Origin: Paraclostridium sordellii
GTDB taxonomy: Bacteria; Bacillota; Clostridia; Peptostreptococcales; Peptostreptococcaceae
DNA length: 64,000 nt
Assembly (NCBI RefSeq): GCF_000953675.1
Contig: NZ_LN679998.1
Location: 3,121,752-3,185,751, forward strand
Reading direction: 5' to 3'
Below, in pieces: positions 48,452-56,769 of the stretch. A model generated the notes under the pieces. That model saw nothing but the letters and a program-made list of their open reading frames with translations, had not been told where the DNA came from and ran no database searches. A program made the position numbers and the translations under genes. Positions within the stretch are counted from its first letter, which is position 1, and every line of letters begins with the position of its first letter.

Positions 48452-48522
48452 AAATAATCTCCTAAAAAATACTAACCTTATCGTTTACATAATTTATTAC
48501 TATTATACAAGTTATTTCAAAT

Positions 48523-48557
48523 AAAAAAAATAGAAGACTGTAAAATGACAGTCTTCT
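48523..48557 (-). terminator. metK terminator
   Basis: Ten-base arms (AGAAGACTGT and complement) flank a 6-nt loop and are followed on the minus strand by a U8 run. Confidence 0.9.
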
Positions 48558-48580
48558 TATGTTCTTAATTATTTATATCT

Positions 48581-49774
48581 TTATTTAACTAGTGCTTCGC
48601 TTCTTAATATTTCAGCCTTATCAGTTCTTTCCCATGGTAAATCTAAATCTGTTCTACCAAAGTGTCCATATGCTGCAACATTTTTGTACATTGGCTTTCT
48701 TAAATCTAAATCTCTTATTATAGCTCCTGGTCTTAAGTCAAAATGTTTGTTTACTAACTCAACAAGTTTTTCTTCACTAACTTTTCCTGTTCCAAAAGTA
48801 TCTATAAATACAGATAGTGGTCTAGCAACACCTATAGCATAAGCAAGTTCTATTTCACACTTCTCTGCAAGTCCTGCAGCTACTATATTTTTAGCAACAT
48901 ATCTTGCTGCGTATGCAGCTGATCTATCAACTTTTGTAGGATCTTTTCCTGAGAAAGCTCCTCCACCATGTCTAGAGTATCCACCGTAAGTATCTATTAT
49001 TATTTTTCTTCCTGTAAGACCTGTATCTCCTTGAGGTCCGCCTATAACAAATCTTCCTGTTGGATTTATGAATATCTTAGTTTCTTCATCTAATAGTTCA
49101 CTTGGTATAACTTCTTTTATAACTTTTTCTATTAAATCTCTTCTTATAGTTTCATTACTTACTGTCTCACAGTGTTGAGTTGATATTAAAACTGTATGAA
49201 CTCTAACAGCCTTATTTCCATCATACTCAATAGTTACCTGAGTTTTTCCATCTGGTCTTAAATATTCTAATTCCCCACTTTTTCTTACTTCAGTTAATCT
49301 TCTTGATAATTTATGAGCAAGAGATATAGGAAGAGGCATTAACTCTTCAGTTTCATTACAAGCAAAACCAAACATTATACCTTGGTCTCCTGCACCTACT
49401 TTTTCTATTTCGTCTTCTGTTATTTCTCCGCTTCTATTTTCTAAAGCTTCATCAACACCCATAGCTATATCGCCTGATTGTTCATCTATAGCAGTTATAA
49501 CTGAGCAAGTGTCTCCATCAAATCCAAATTTAGCTCTAGTATATCCTATTTCTTTTATTGTTTCTCTAACTAATTTAGGTATATCTACATAAGTATTAGT
49601 ACTTATTTCTCCTGCAACTAATACTAATCCTGTTGTAACTGTAGTCTCACAAGCAACTCTTGCTAATGGGTCATTTTTTAATAAAGCATCTAGTATTGCA
49701 TCTGAAATTTGATCACATATTTTATCTGGATGCCCTTCTGTTACTGATTCTGATGTAAATAAATGTTTTGCCAT
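48581..49774 (-). CDS. metK: S-adenosylmethionine synthetase
   Basis: This 397-residue enzyme makes SAM from methionine and [16 protein letters not shown] (residues 15-27) carries the catalytic histidine. The signature [10 protein letters not shown] lies near 117-126, and the glycine-rich [16 protein letters not shown] near 266-281 completes the phosphate site. Expression should be switched off by SAM through the S-box leader directly upstream. Confidence 0.99.
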   Translation of the reverse strand: MAKHLFTSESVTEGHPDKICDQISDAILDALLKNDPLARVACETTVTTGLVLVAGEISTNTYVDIPKLVRETIKEIGYTRAKFGFDGDTCSVITAIDEQSGDIAMGVDEALENRSGEITEDEIEKVGAGDQGIMFGFACNETEELMPLPISLAHKLSRRLTEVRKSGELEYLRPDGKTQVTIEYDGNKAVRVHTVLISTQHCETVSNETIRRDLIEKVIKEVIPSELLDEETKIFINPTGRFVIGGPQGDTGLTGRKIIIDTYGGYSRHGGGAFSGKDPTKVDRSAAYAARYVAKNIVAAGLAEKCEIELAYAIGVARPLSVFIDTFGTGKVSEEKLVELVNKHFDLRPGAIIRDLDLRKPMYKNVAAYGHFGRTDLDLPWERTDKAEILRSEALVK

Positions 49775-49855
49775 TTAATTATCCTCCTAAAGTTTAACTT
49801 CTCTTAAAATTCTCCCATTACCTTAATTATTTATTGCCTAGTCTTTTTTGATATT

Positions 49856-49883
49856 AAAAAAACCTCTTCTAAAAGAAGAGGTT
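49856..49883 (-). terminator. S-box expression-platform terminator
   Basis: AACCTCTTCT pairs with AGAAGAGGTT around AAA; a U5-7 tail follows on the minus strand. The alternative antiterminator pairs GGUUAGUUAAUU (about 49900-49911) with AAUUAACC (about 49881-49888). Confidence 0.88.
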
Positions 49884-49908
49884 AATTATATTCATCAATA
49901 ATTAACTA

Positions 49909-50013
49909 ACCTCATCTCTCAAGATATATTATCTTGTAGGAATTAGCACCTTTTCCGTACGGAATGGTTGCTGGGTTTCACAGGGCCTGTCCCTCCACCT
50001 CTCTTAATAAGGT
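49909..50013 (-). promoter_or_regulatory. SAM-I riboswitch (S-box) upstream of metK
   Basis: On the minus strand the conserved blocks occur in order: CTTATTAAGAGAGGTGGAGG, CCCTGTGAAACCCAGCAACC, AAGGTGCTAATTCCTAC and GAGAGATGAGG. P1 pairs ACCTTATT (50006-50013) with GATGAGGT (49909-49916). SAM binding should favour the downstream terminator and reduce metK expression. Confidence 0.97.
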
Positions 50014-50083
50014 AATTAAGAAATTTATTAATTTTTTATTTTACAAGGTAATTATACTATTGTTAATTTTTTTTATCAATACC

Positions 50084-50125
50084 TTTCTTTAAATTTTCAT
50101 TGTTATTTTTTCTTTAAATTTTCAT
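50084..50125. repeat. 17-bp direct repeat upstream of yyaC
   Basis: TTTCTTTAAATTTTCAT occurs exactly at 50084-50100 and 50109-50125, 25 bp apart start to start, in the promoter region of yyaC. It may be a local duplication or a tandem binding site. Confidence 0.85.
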
Positions 50126-50152
50126 ATATTTATCTTAAGGGGGGATGTTCCT

Positions 50153-50662
50153 ATGTATTTAGCTAAAGTAAACTATAAAAAAGACAATGTTGTTCAAGTT
50201 CTTAGTGACACATTAAAAAATATAATTGATGAGAATACGGTTATAGTTTGTATAGGAACAGACAGAGCTATAGGCGATTCTTTAGGCCCTTTAGTTGGAA
50301 CTATGTTAAAAAACAGTAATTATAAATACCCTGTTTATGGTACCTTAGATAAACCTATCCACGCTTTAAATATATATGAATCTTTACAATCTATAAAGAA
50401 AAAACATCCAGATGGAAATTTTCTGGCTATAGATGCATGTTTAGGATCAAAAAGTAATATAGGAAACTTACAAATAAGAAAAGGACCTATTCTTCCTGGA
50501 AAAGGTGTAGGTAAAAAACTCCCTGAAATCGGCAATCATTCTATAGTAGGAATAGTTGATAAAGTTGATGAAAATAATAAATTCTCCTTTAACAACATAC
50601 GCCTAAGCTTCATTTTAGATATGTCTGAAATAATAGCTCTTTCAATTATACTTTCAACATGA
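50153..50662 (+). CDS. yyaC: YyaC family spore protein (GPR-like protease fold, DUF1256)
   Basis: This 169-residue protein belongs to the YyaC family, related in fold to the germination protease GPR and found in spore formers. VCIGTDRAIGDSLGPLVG (about 31-48) and LAIDACLGSKSNIG (about 91-104) are the conserved metal/acid-like motifs. GGGGGA precedes the ATG by 9 nt. Its exact activity is not established. It stands alone on the plus strand between metK and fabZ. Confidence 0.88.
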   Translation: MYLAKVNYKKDNVVQVLSDTLKNIIDENTVIVCIGTDRAIGDSLGPLVGTMLKNSNYKYPVYGTLDKPIHALNIYESLQSIKKKHPDGNFLAIDACLGSKSNIGNLQIRKGPILPGKGVGKKLPEIGNHSIVGIVDKVDENNKFSFNNIRLSFILDMSEIIALSIILST

Positions 50663-50681
50663 CCTCATTTTCCTTTTGTAT

Positions 50682-50721
50682 AAAAATAAAAAGCTGTCTT
50701 TAAAGACAGCTTTTTATTTTT
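50682..50721. terminator. Bidirectional terminator, 40-bp perfect palindrome
   Basis: Twenty-base arms match perfectly without a spacer and carry A/T tracts at both ends. It lies between the converging yyaC and fabZ and covers the fabZ stop codon. Confidence 0.92.
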
Positions 50722-51142
50722 GTACTAATGCAAACATTAATTCTCCACTACAAACTAAGTCATCACCCACATAGGCACTTGCATTTGCTTTCCCTATATT
50801 TCTTCTTAATGATAACATTTCAACTTCCATTCTTAATGTGTCTCCAGGTCTAACCTCTTTTTTAAATCTTACCTTATCTATTCCTGCAAATACACCTAAT
50901 TTGCCTTTATTCTCATCCATAGACATCATAGCAACAGCTCCAACCTGTGCCATAGCTTCTATTATTAAAACTCCTGGCATTATAGGGTAGTCAGGAAAAT
51001 GCCCTTGAAAAAATGGCTCATTAACAGATACATTCTTTATTCCAACAGCTCTTTTTCCTTCTTCTAATTCTAAAACTCTATCTACAAGTAAAAATGGATA
51101 TCTATGAGGTATTAACTCTTTTATTTGATCAATATTTAACAT
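50714..51142 (-). CDS. fabZ: 3-hydroxyacyl-[acyl-carrier-protein] dehydratase FabZ
   Basis: This roughly 142-residue hot-dog-fold dehydratase acts in fatty-acid elongation. The catalytic His is in [11 protein letters not shown] (near residue 48) and the Glu in [10 protein letters not shown]. The start is ATG 51142, with GAAGGAG 9 nt upstream; a longer frame starts inside mbl. It follows mbl with overlapping expression signals, so lipid synthesis is tied to a shape-determining gene here. Confidence 0.95.
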   Translation of the reverse strand: MLNIDQIKELIPHRYPFLLVDRVLELEEGKRAVGIKNVSVNEPFFQGHFPDYPIMPGVLIIEAMAQVGAVAMMSMDENKGKLGVFAGIDKVRFKKEVRPGDTLRMEVEMLSLRRNIGKANASAYVGDDLVCSGELMFALVQK

Positions 51143-51143
51143 A

Positions 51144-52193
51144 TTAATTTTCTCCTTCATCTATACGTTTTTTCGCTGGTAAAGTACCACCTGATTCTAA
51201 TATACTTAAAGCACTTAAAGATTCTCCTGTTCCTTTTGCAACACATGATAAAGGATCGTCTGCTATTTTAACTTTTATACCTGTTCTCTCTTCTATTTTT
51301 TTATCTAGACCATATAATAATGCCCCTCCACCAGTCATTATTATTCCACTTTCACTTATATCCGCCGCTAATTCTGGAGGAGTTTTTTCAAGTACTGAGT
51401 GAACAGCAGCAACTATTTGATTTACACCTTCTTTTAAAGCATCTAGCATCTCTTTAGACTCTACATTTATCTTCTGAGGCAATCCAGTTAATAAATTTCT
51501 ACCTTTTACATCCATACTTACTTCTTCTTCTCTAGGATATGCTGTTCCTATATTCATTTTTATTTGTTCTGCAGTTCTATCTCCAATAAGTAGGTTATAT
51601 TTTTTTCTCATATAGTTAACTATATATTCATCAAACTTATCTCCACCCATTTTTATAGATTCACTAACTACATCTCCACCTAAAGATATAACGGCTATAT
51701 CTGCAGTTCCTCCGCCTATATCAACAACCATATTACCATCTGGTTTAGATATATCGATTCCAGCTCCAATAGCGGCCGCTATTGGCTCTTCTATTATATA
51801 TACATCTCTAGCTCCAGCTTGTCTCGTTGCTTCTTCTACAGCTCTTTTTTCTACTTCTGTAACTCCAGTTGGAACACATACCATTATTTTTGGCATAAAA
51901 AATCTAGCAAAGCCTTTTTTATCTATAACTTTGTTTACATAATATGTTAACATTTTTTCAGTTATTTCATAATCAGATATTACTCCATCTTTTAACGGTC
52001 TTATTGCAACAATATTTCCAGGGGTTCTTCCTATCATTCTTCTAGCTTCTTCGCCAACAGCTAGTACCGTATTTGTATTTTTATCTATAGCAACAACAGA
52101 GGGCTCTTCTAGGACTACTCCTTTTCCATTAACATATACAAGGATATTTGCAGTTCCTAAATCTATTCCGATTTCAGCTCCTTTAGCCATCAT
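51144..52193 (-). CDS. mbl: MreB-family actin-like cell shape protein (Mbl type)
   Basis: This roughly 349-residue actin homologue organises cell-wall elongation. Phosphate-1 [13 protein letters not shown] (near 8-20), phosphate-2 [14 protein letters not shown] (near 155-168) and the adenosine motif [10 protein letters not shown] are all present. The start is ATG 52193, chosen because AAAGGAG lies 6 nt upstream; the frame's TTG at 52199 abuts that site. The position after spoIIID matches mbl of Bacillus, but MreB and Mbl are hard to separate on sequence alone. Confidence 0.93.
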   Translation of the reverse strand: MMAKGAEIGIDLGTANILVYVNGKGVVLEEPSVVAIDKNTNTVLAVGEEARRMIGRTPGNIVAIRPLKDGVISDYEITEKMLTYYVNKVIDKKGFARFFMPKIMVCVPTGVTEVEKRAVEEATRQAGARDVYIIEEPIAAAIGAGIDISKPDGNMVVDIGGGTADIAVISLGGDVVSESIKMGGDKFDEYIVNYMRKKYNLLIGDRTAEQIKMNIGTAYPREEEVSMDVKGRNLLTGLPQKINVESKEMLDALKEGVNQIVAAVHSVLEKTPPELAADISESGIIMTGGGALLYGLDKKIEERTGIKVKIADDPLSCVAKGTGESLSALSILESGGTLPAKKRIDEGEN

Positions 52194-52278
52194 ATTCAAC
52201 TCCTTTTAATTTATCTAAACTTTTCGTTATTTTAAATACTCTACATACAAAAATATACAAAAATCTGTTTTTAGTCAA

Positions 52279-52311
52279 GAAAAAATGTAGGCACATTAAC
52301 CTACATTTTTG
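52279..52311 (-). terminator. spoIIID terminator
   Basis: AAAAATGTAGGTTAATGTGCCTACATTTTT-type hairpin (11-bp arms), followed on the minus strand by a U-run. The 5' arm lies in the last codons of spoIIID. Confidence 0.85.
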
Positions 52312-52562
52312 TCACATTTAATTTCATATTTTTGTTTTGTTGCCATTCCACCCCTAATATGTCTCTCGGATTTATTCTTTTCTAAAACCATTTTAACCTC
52401 TTTTGCAAGAGATGGGTTAATTTCCTCTAATCGTTCAGTTACATCTTTGTGTATAGTACTCTTACTAACACCAAATGTTTTAGCAGTTTGTCTGACTGTT
52501 GTTTTCTTTTCTAATATATACTTTGCTACAACTATAGCTCTTTCCTCTATGTGCGATCTCAA
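52296..52562 (-). CDS. spoIIID: Sporulation transcription regulator SpoIIID
   Basis: This 88-residue DNA-binding protein modulates mother-cell (SigE) gene expression. The HTH covers about residues 19-45 (VRQTAKTFGVSKSTIHKDVTERL), with a basic C-terminal region that also contacts DNA. A GGGGGG site precedes the ATG. It lies between spoIIQ and mbl, as in other spore formers. Confidence 0.97.
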   Translation of the reverse strand: MRSHIEERAIVVAKYILEKKTTVRQTAKTFGVSKSTIHKDVTERLEEINPSLAKEVKMVLEKNKSERHIRGGMATKQKYEIKCDKNVG

Positions 52563-52602
52563 GACTTCCCCCCCTTAAATCCTAGCCTTAGTAATATATA
52601 TG

Positions 52603-52670
52603 TAATTAAATAAAAAATATAACAAGCTTAATCAAATTTGATTAAGCTTGTTATATTTTTTATTTAATTA
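52603..52670. terminator. 68-bp perfect palindrome between spoIIQ and spoIIID
   Basis: Thirty-four-base arms pair perfectly with no spacer (centre 52636/52637, core CAAGCTTAATCAAATTTG). It covers the last codons and stop of spoIIQ. With A6/T6 tracts it would terminate transcription, but it is far longer than needed. Confidence 0.92.
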
Positions 52671-53340
52671 AAGTCATTGGATCTATAGATTTTCCATTTT
52701 TACTAGCTGTTAAATGAACATGTGGTCCATCTAAACTCTCAACACTACTTGTATCTCCTACCTTACCTAAAACATCTCCATCCTTTACTTCCTGATTCTT
52801 TTCTACAGAAGTTTTACTATCTAAATTAGAATATACAACAGTTACTTTATCTTTTGATTCTACCTTTACAGAAACTCCATGCTTATCATCTTTAAAAATA
52901 TCTACTACTTTACCATTTGTTATAGATTTTACTTTGCTACCTTTTTTAGCTTTTACATCTAATCCTTTATGTATTTCCCAAACATCTAATGTTGATGAAT
53001 AAGTTGGTTCTTTTTCAGAATATTCTCTCGTAACTTTCTCACCTAAATAATTTAATTTAGTTTCTTTTTCTTTAATAACTTCTTTTTCTTTTGCTTTTTC
53101 TAAATTTTCCTTAGAATTTGTAGTTGTTGGAACCGCATCCTTATCTTTTTCTATTAGATGTATTTCTTCATCTTCATTACCTTTTGCAGTTTTATTTTCA
53201 TTATCTACAAATCCATTCTTAGTCGCTAGATCATCTACACTATTTTTAGTAAATAAAACTCCTCCTATAGCAACTAAACATACGCATACAAATAATGCTA
53301 AGTAAAAACCATCCTTTTCTAATAGCTTTTTCTTTTTCAT
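52660..53340 (-). CDS. spoIIQ: Engulfment protein SpoIIQ with intact LytM zinc site
   Basis: This 226-residue forespore membrane protein forms the SpoIIQ-SpoIIIAH channel between the two cells of the sporangium. One membrane helix (about 12-31) leads to a coil-rich linker and a C-terminal M23/LytM domain. The zinc ligands H124, D128, H207 and H209 are all present, unlike the degenerate Bacillus subtilis protein and like C. difficile SpoIIQ. A SigF-like promoter lies upstream. Confidence 0.93.
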   Translation of the reverse strand: MKKKKLLEKDGFYLALFVCVCLVAIGGVLFTKNSVDDLATKNGFVDNENKTAKGNEDEEIHLIEKDKDAVPTTTNSKENLEKAKEKEVIKEKETKLNYLGEKVTREYSEKEPTYSSTLDVWEIHKGLDVKAKKGSKVKSITNGKVVDIFKDDKHGVSVKVESKDKVTVVYSNLDSKTSVEKNQEVKDGDVLGKVGDTSSVESLDGPHVHLTASKNGKSIDPMTLIK

Positions 53341-53370
53341 GGTACACCTCCAAATATATTAATACATTTG

Positions 53371-53400
53371 TATTTTGTACCTTATATGTTATTTTTATAC
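53371..53400 (-). promoter_or_regulatory. Possible SigF/SigG-type promoter of spoIIQ
   Basis: On the minus strand GTATA (53396-53400) is 14 nt from GGTACAAAATA (53371-53381), close to the forespore consensus GYATA / GGnnAnAMTA. SigF control of spoIIQ is established in Bacillus. The -10 has mismatches. Confidence 0.4.
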
Positions 53401-53452
53401 AATTTTTACAATTTTATATTAGTATTTAATTAATATTTTTATTAAATTTCCA

Positions 53453-53505
53453 ATAAAAAAGTCCTAAGATAATATCTCATCAATATTATCTTAGGACTTT
53501 TTTAT
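53453..53505 (-). terminator. spoIID terminator, 23-bp arms
   Basis: Perfect 23-bp arms (53453-53475 and 53483-53505) flank a 7-nt loop, with A6/T6 ends. It follows the spoIID stop. Confidence 0.92.
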
Positions 53506-53514
53506 ATTTCTACA

Positions 53515-54537
53515 TTAGTATATATCCTTTATTTTAGTACTTGAATAATAATGGTTTAATATATCATAATATTGATATCCATCTTTAGCCATTCCTTCAG
53601 CACCCCATTGGCTCATACCAACCCCATGACCATATCCCTTTACAATTATATCTACATAATCCTTATTATACTTTATATCAAAATTAGCTGAATTTAAATC
53701 AAATAAACTTCTAATATCACGACCTGATAATTCTTTATTAGAAATTTTTATTTTTTCAACTGATCCACCCTCACTTCGACTTTTTATACTTATCTGACTT
53801 GATAAATTTTTACTTGATATATTAATACCCGGATAACTCTTTTGAATAGCCCTTACAAAGTCTTCATTGTTTATTTTGATATTAGATGCATATTTAGGTG
53901 CATTTTTATCGTAGGGACTATCTACGGCCCTCAAATAAGGATATTTTGTACTAAAAACTTCTTCACTATTTTCTGTACTCCCTGAAGATGTTGAAAAATA
54001 CAAAGGAAGAATAGGCTTATCATTATATACAATAATATGTCCTTTGGTTTCTTTGACAGCTTGTTCTATTTTTTTATAATACTTATCCATCCACTTTTTG
54101 CCGTTTTTCTTTAAAAGTTCATCTTTACTTTTATATTCTTGACAATGCTTATAATCAGTACATACATCTGCACTTTTATGTTTTTTCGAATCTTTATTAT
54201 ATATTGTAAATGTTCTTGCTGCTACAGCTTGTGCCTTTAAAGCTTCTAAATCGAATTCTGCCGACATTTCTCCGGAAATAACGCCACATAAATATTCCTC
54301 TAAATCCTTTATTTCAACTTGTCCCGTTTTATGATTATAAACTTTTATTTGAGGAGTTTCTTTGTTTACCGTTTCATAATTTATAACTTTTTTATCTTTT
54401 TTAGATCTAAAATTGAAATCATTAGATGAATTTATATGCATTTGACTACTTGAATCATAAGCAAATATAGATATACAAATTGGTACTGCTATGGCAGTTA
54501 TTATAACTCCCGCGAAAACTATTAAAGGGTTCTTCAT
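53515..54537 (-). CDS. spoIID: Stage II sporulation protein D (lytic transglycosylase)
   Basis: This 340-residue membrane-anchored enzyme cleaves glycan strands during engulfment. One N-terminal membrane helix (about 6-27) precedes the SpoIID domain. The catalytic glutamate lies in CGVISGEMSAEFDLEALKAQAVAARTF near residue 92. The zinc-associated cysteines are in VCTDYKHCQEY near 125-135, and the C-terminal GYGHGVGMSQWGA motif is present. Its SpoIIP and SpoIIM partners are not in the window. A SigE-like promoter is possible upstream. Confidence 0.96.
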   Translation of the reverse strand: MKNPLIVFAGVIITAIAVPICISIFAYDSSSQMHINSSNDFNFRSKKDKKVINYETVNKETPQIKVYNHKTGQVEIKDLEEYLCGVISGEMSAEFDLEALKAQAVAARTFTIYNKDSKKHKSADVCTDYKHCQEYKSKDELLKKNGKKWMDKYYKKIEQAVKETKGHIIVYNDKPILPLYFSTSSGSTENSEEVFSTKYPYLRAVDSPYDKNAPKYASNIKINNEDFVRAIQKSYPGINISSKNLSSQISIKSRSEGGSVEKIKISNKELSGRDIRSLFDLNSANFDIKYNKDYVDIIVKGYGHGVGMSQWGAEGMAKDGYQYYDILNHYYSSTKIKDIY

Positions 54538-54574
54538 AAAATTTCCTCCTTAGATAAATACTTCTAATCAATAA

Positions 54575-54603
54575 ATTTTATGAACAACCCGTCATATTTA
54601 TTA
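54575..54603 (-). promoter_or_regulatory. Possible SigE-type promoter of spoIID
   Basis: On the minus strand CATAAAAT (54575-54582) is 14 nt downstream of TAATAAA (54597-54603). The SigE consensus is roughly KMATATT-N14-CATACAMT. SigE control of spoIID is established in Bacillus; the -35 match is weak. Confidence 0.35.
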
Positions 54604-54610
54604 CTATTTA

Positions 54611-55864
54611 TTAGTCTTCAATTATTTCTATATTTCCGCCTAATGCTTGTATCTTTTTGTCTATATCAACATATCCTCTTTGTATATGATATATATCTCC
54701 TATTTCTGTTTCTCCTTCTGCTATAAGTCCACATAATATTAAAGCTGCTCCAGCTCTTAAGTCTGTAGCCTTTACTGAAGATCCATATAATTTATCTACT
54801 CCAGTAACTATAGCACTTCTTCCTTCTATTTTTATGTTTGCTCCCATTCTATTGAATTCAGCTACGTGCATAAATCTATTTTCAAATACAGTTTCTATAA
54901 CTACACCTGTTCCGTTAGCAACAGTAGCCATAGCCATAAATTGAGCTTGAACATCAGTAGGGAAACCTGGATGTGGTAAAGTTTTTATATCTATTGGTTT
55001 TAAAACATCTGGACCCTTTACTCTAACTGAATTTTCCATATCTATTATTTCACAACCAGCTTCTTTTAATTTAGCTACAACTGGTTTTAAATGTTCCATC
55101 ATTACATTTTCTATCGTTATGTCACCCTTCGTCATAGCTGCTGCAACCATATATGTTGCTGCTTCTATTCTATCTGGTATAACGTTGTGTTCTGCACCCT
55201 TTAAAGATTTAACACCTTTTATTCTTATTGTATTAGTTCCTGCACCTTTTACATTTGCTCCCATCTCGTTTAAGAAGTTAGCTAAATCAACTATTTCTGG
55301 CTCTTCAGCAGCATTTTCAATTATAGTTGTTCCTTCTGATAATGAGGCAGCCATCATTATATTTTCTGTAGCCCCAACAGACGGGAAGTCTAAATATAAC
55401 TTACTTCCTACTAGTTTATCTGCATTTGCTTCTACAAATCCATGATCTATTATTACATTTGCCCCTAATGCCTTAAATCCTTTTAGATGTAAATCAATTG
55501 GTCTAGTACCTATTGCACATCCTCCTGGCATAGATATTTTAGTATGATTAAATCTTGCAAGTAATGGTCCCATTACTAAAAATGATGCTCTCATTTTTCT
55601 TACAAGCTCATATGGAGCCTCACAAGTTTTTATCTCACTTGCATCTACCGTAAGCACACAATCTTTATATTCAACTTTAGCCCCTAAATGTCTTAATAAG
55701 TCAGATATTACATGAACATCCTTTAAGTTAGGTACACCTCTTAAAACAGATTTACCTTCTGCCAATAAAGTTGCTGCTATTATAGGTAATACTGCATTTT
55801 TTGCCCCATCTATTTTAACACTTCCTACAAGTGGATTACTCTTCTTTACTAAAATTTTTGCCAT
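54611..55864 (-). CDS. murA: UDP-N-acetylglucosamine 1-carboxyvinyltransferase MurA
   Basis: This 417-residue enzyme begins peptidoglycan precursor synthesis by adding enolpyruvate to UDP-GlcNAc. The active-site cysteine C116 in [10 protein letters not shown] is present, so the enzyme has the residue that fosfomycin attacks. The N-terminal [15 protein letters not shown] motif is also typical. It lies between ywmB and spoIID, the order known for murAA in Bacillus. Confidence 0.98.
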   Translation of the reverse strand: MAKILVKKSNPLVGSVKIDGAKNAVLPIIAATLLAEGKSVLRGVPNLKDVHVISDLLRHLGAKVEYKDCVLTVDASEIKTCEAPYELVRKMRASFLVMGPLLARFNHTKISMPGGCAIGTRPIDLHLKGFKALGANVIIDHGFVEANADKLVGSKLYLDFPSVGATENIMMAASLSEGTTIIENAAEEPEIVDLANFLNEMGANVKGAGTNTIRIKGVKSLKGAEHNVIPDRIEAATYMVAAAMTKGDITIENVMMEHLKPVVAKLKEAGCEIIDMENSVRVKGPDVLKPIDIKTLPHPGFPTDVQAQFMAMATVANGTGVVIETVFENRFMHVAEFNRMGANIKIEGRSAIVTGVDKLYGSSVKATDLRAGAALILCGLIAEGETEIGDIYHIQRGYVDIDKKIQALGGNIEIIED

Positions 55865-55888
55865 TTCACTTTTCTCCTCACACTAATA

Positions 55889-56635
55889 TTAATAATCTAA
55901 TTTGATAATAGGTGTAGCTATGTAGATCATTGTTTTTTCTTCATTTTCGCTATACCTTATTCCTATATTTAAATTTACCTTATTTCCCAAATATTCTATG
56001 TAATCAGTTTTTATATCTTTACTAAAAGCTGTAATAGATATAAAATTTTCTTCTTCAACCCTATCTATTTCTTTAGCATTCATATTATATAATATTTTTT
56101 GTAAAATATCATCATATTTATTTACTTGTAACTTTTTTTCATATTCACCAGCTAAGCATGTGTATATGTCAACCCTATCACTATGAATATTTAGCGAGTT
56201 TTCTACAACTCTATAAATATCCACTATATCTTTATATACTTTATTCTCTAATATGTCAACTATAATATATGACTCATTTTTACTTTTATTTGCAACAATT
56301 ATAGAAATATTTTTATCTTTTTCTTCAATTTGTGCATATACCTGACTTTGAGCCTTATTTTTATTTTCTATCCATTTGATATTTGACTCTTCTAATCCTA
56401 AACTAGAAATAATATCCAGGCATATATTTTTCATTTCACCCTTACTTAAATGTCTATCTATATATGAATTTGCTTTGATATTATAAAATTTAAATTCACT
56501 ATTTATACTTTCAAATGTATTTATAACTTGTTTATATCCATTATTTCCCTCATTAGCCTTAACTTCTTCATAACAAACAAATATACCAATTAAAAATATA
56601 GATACTAAACTTATAATCATTAAATTTTTTTTCAT
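55889..56635 (-). CDS. ywmB: YwmB family exported protein
   Basis: This 248-residue protein has a signal peptide or membrane anchor (about 1-27) and the YwmB (TATA-box-binding-protein-like fold, DUF1779) pattern. Its position directly upstream of murA matches ywmB-murAA-spoIID in Bacillus. Function is unknown; an extracytoplasmic role in the sporulation or cell-wall programme is a guess from context. Divergence is high and the assignment leans on position. Confidence 0.72.
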   Translation of the reverse strand: MKKNLMIISLVSIFLIGIFVCYEEVKANEGNNGYKQVINTFESINSEFKFYNIKANSYIDRHLSKGEMKNICLDIISSLGLEESNIKWIENKNKAQSQVYAQIEEKDKNISIIVANKSKNESYIIVDILENKVYKDIVDIYRVVENSLNIHSDRVDIYTCLAGEYEKKLQVNKYDDILQKILYNMNAKEIDRVEEENFISITAFSKDIKTDYIEYLGNKVNLNIGIRYSENEEKTMIYIATPIIKLDY

Positions 56636-56729
56636 TGTATATACCCCCTAAATTTTCCATTAATATATCTAAAATTATTAACAAAAAATAGGAAATTATA
56701 CTTTATTAAATAGCGTTAGCTATTCGTTA

Positions 56730-56762
56730 AAAATAAGCCTATGTAAGTACATAGGCTTAAAA
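56730..56762 (-). terminator. glmS terminator
   Basis: TAAGCCTATGTA pairs with TACATAGGCTTA around a 2-nt loop, followed on the minus strand by a U-run. It lies just after the glmS stop. Confidence 0.88.
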
Positions 56763-56769
56763 TTATCTA

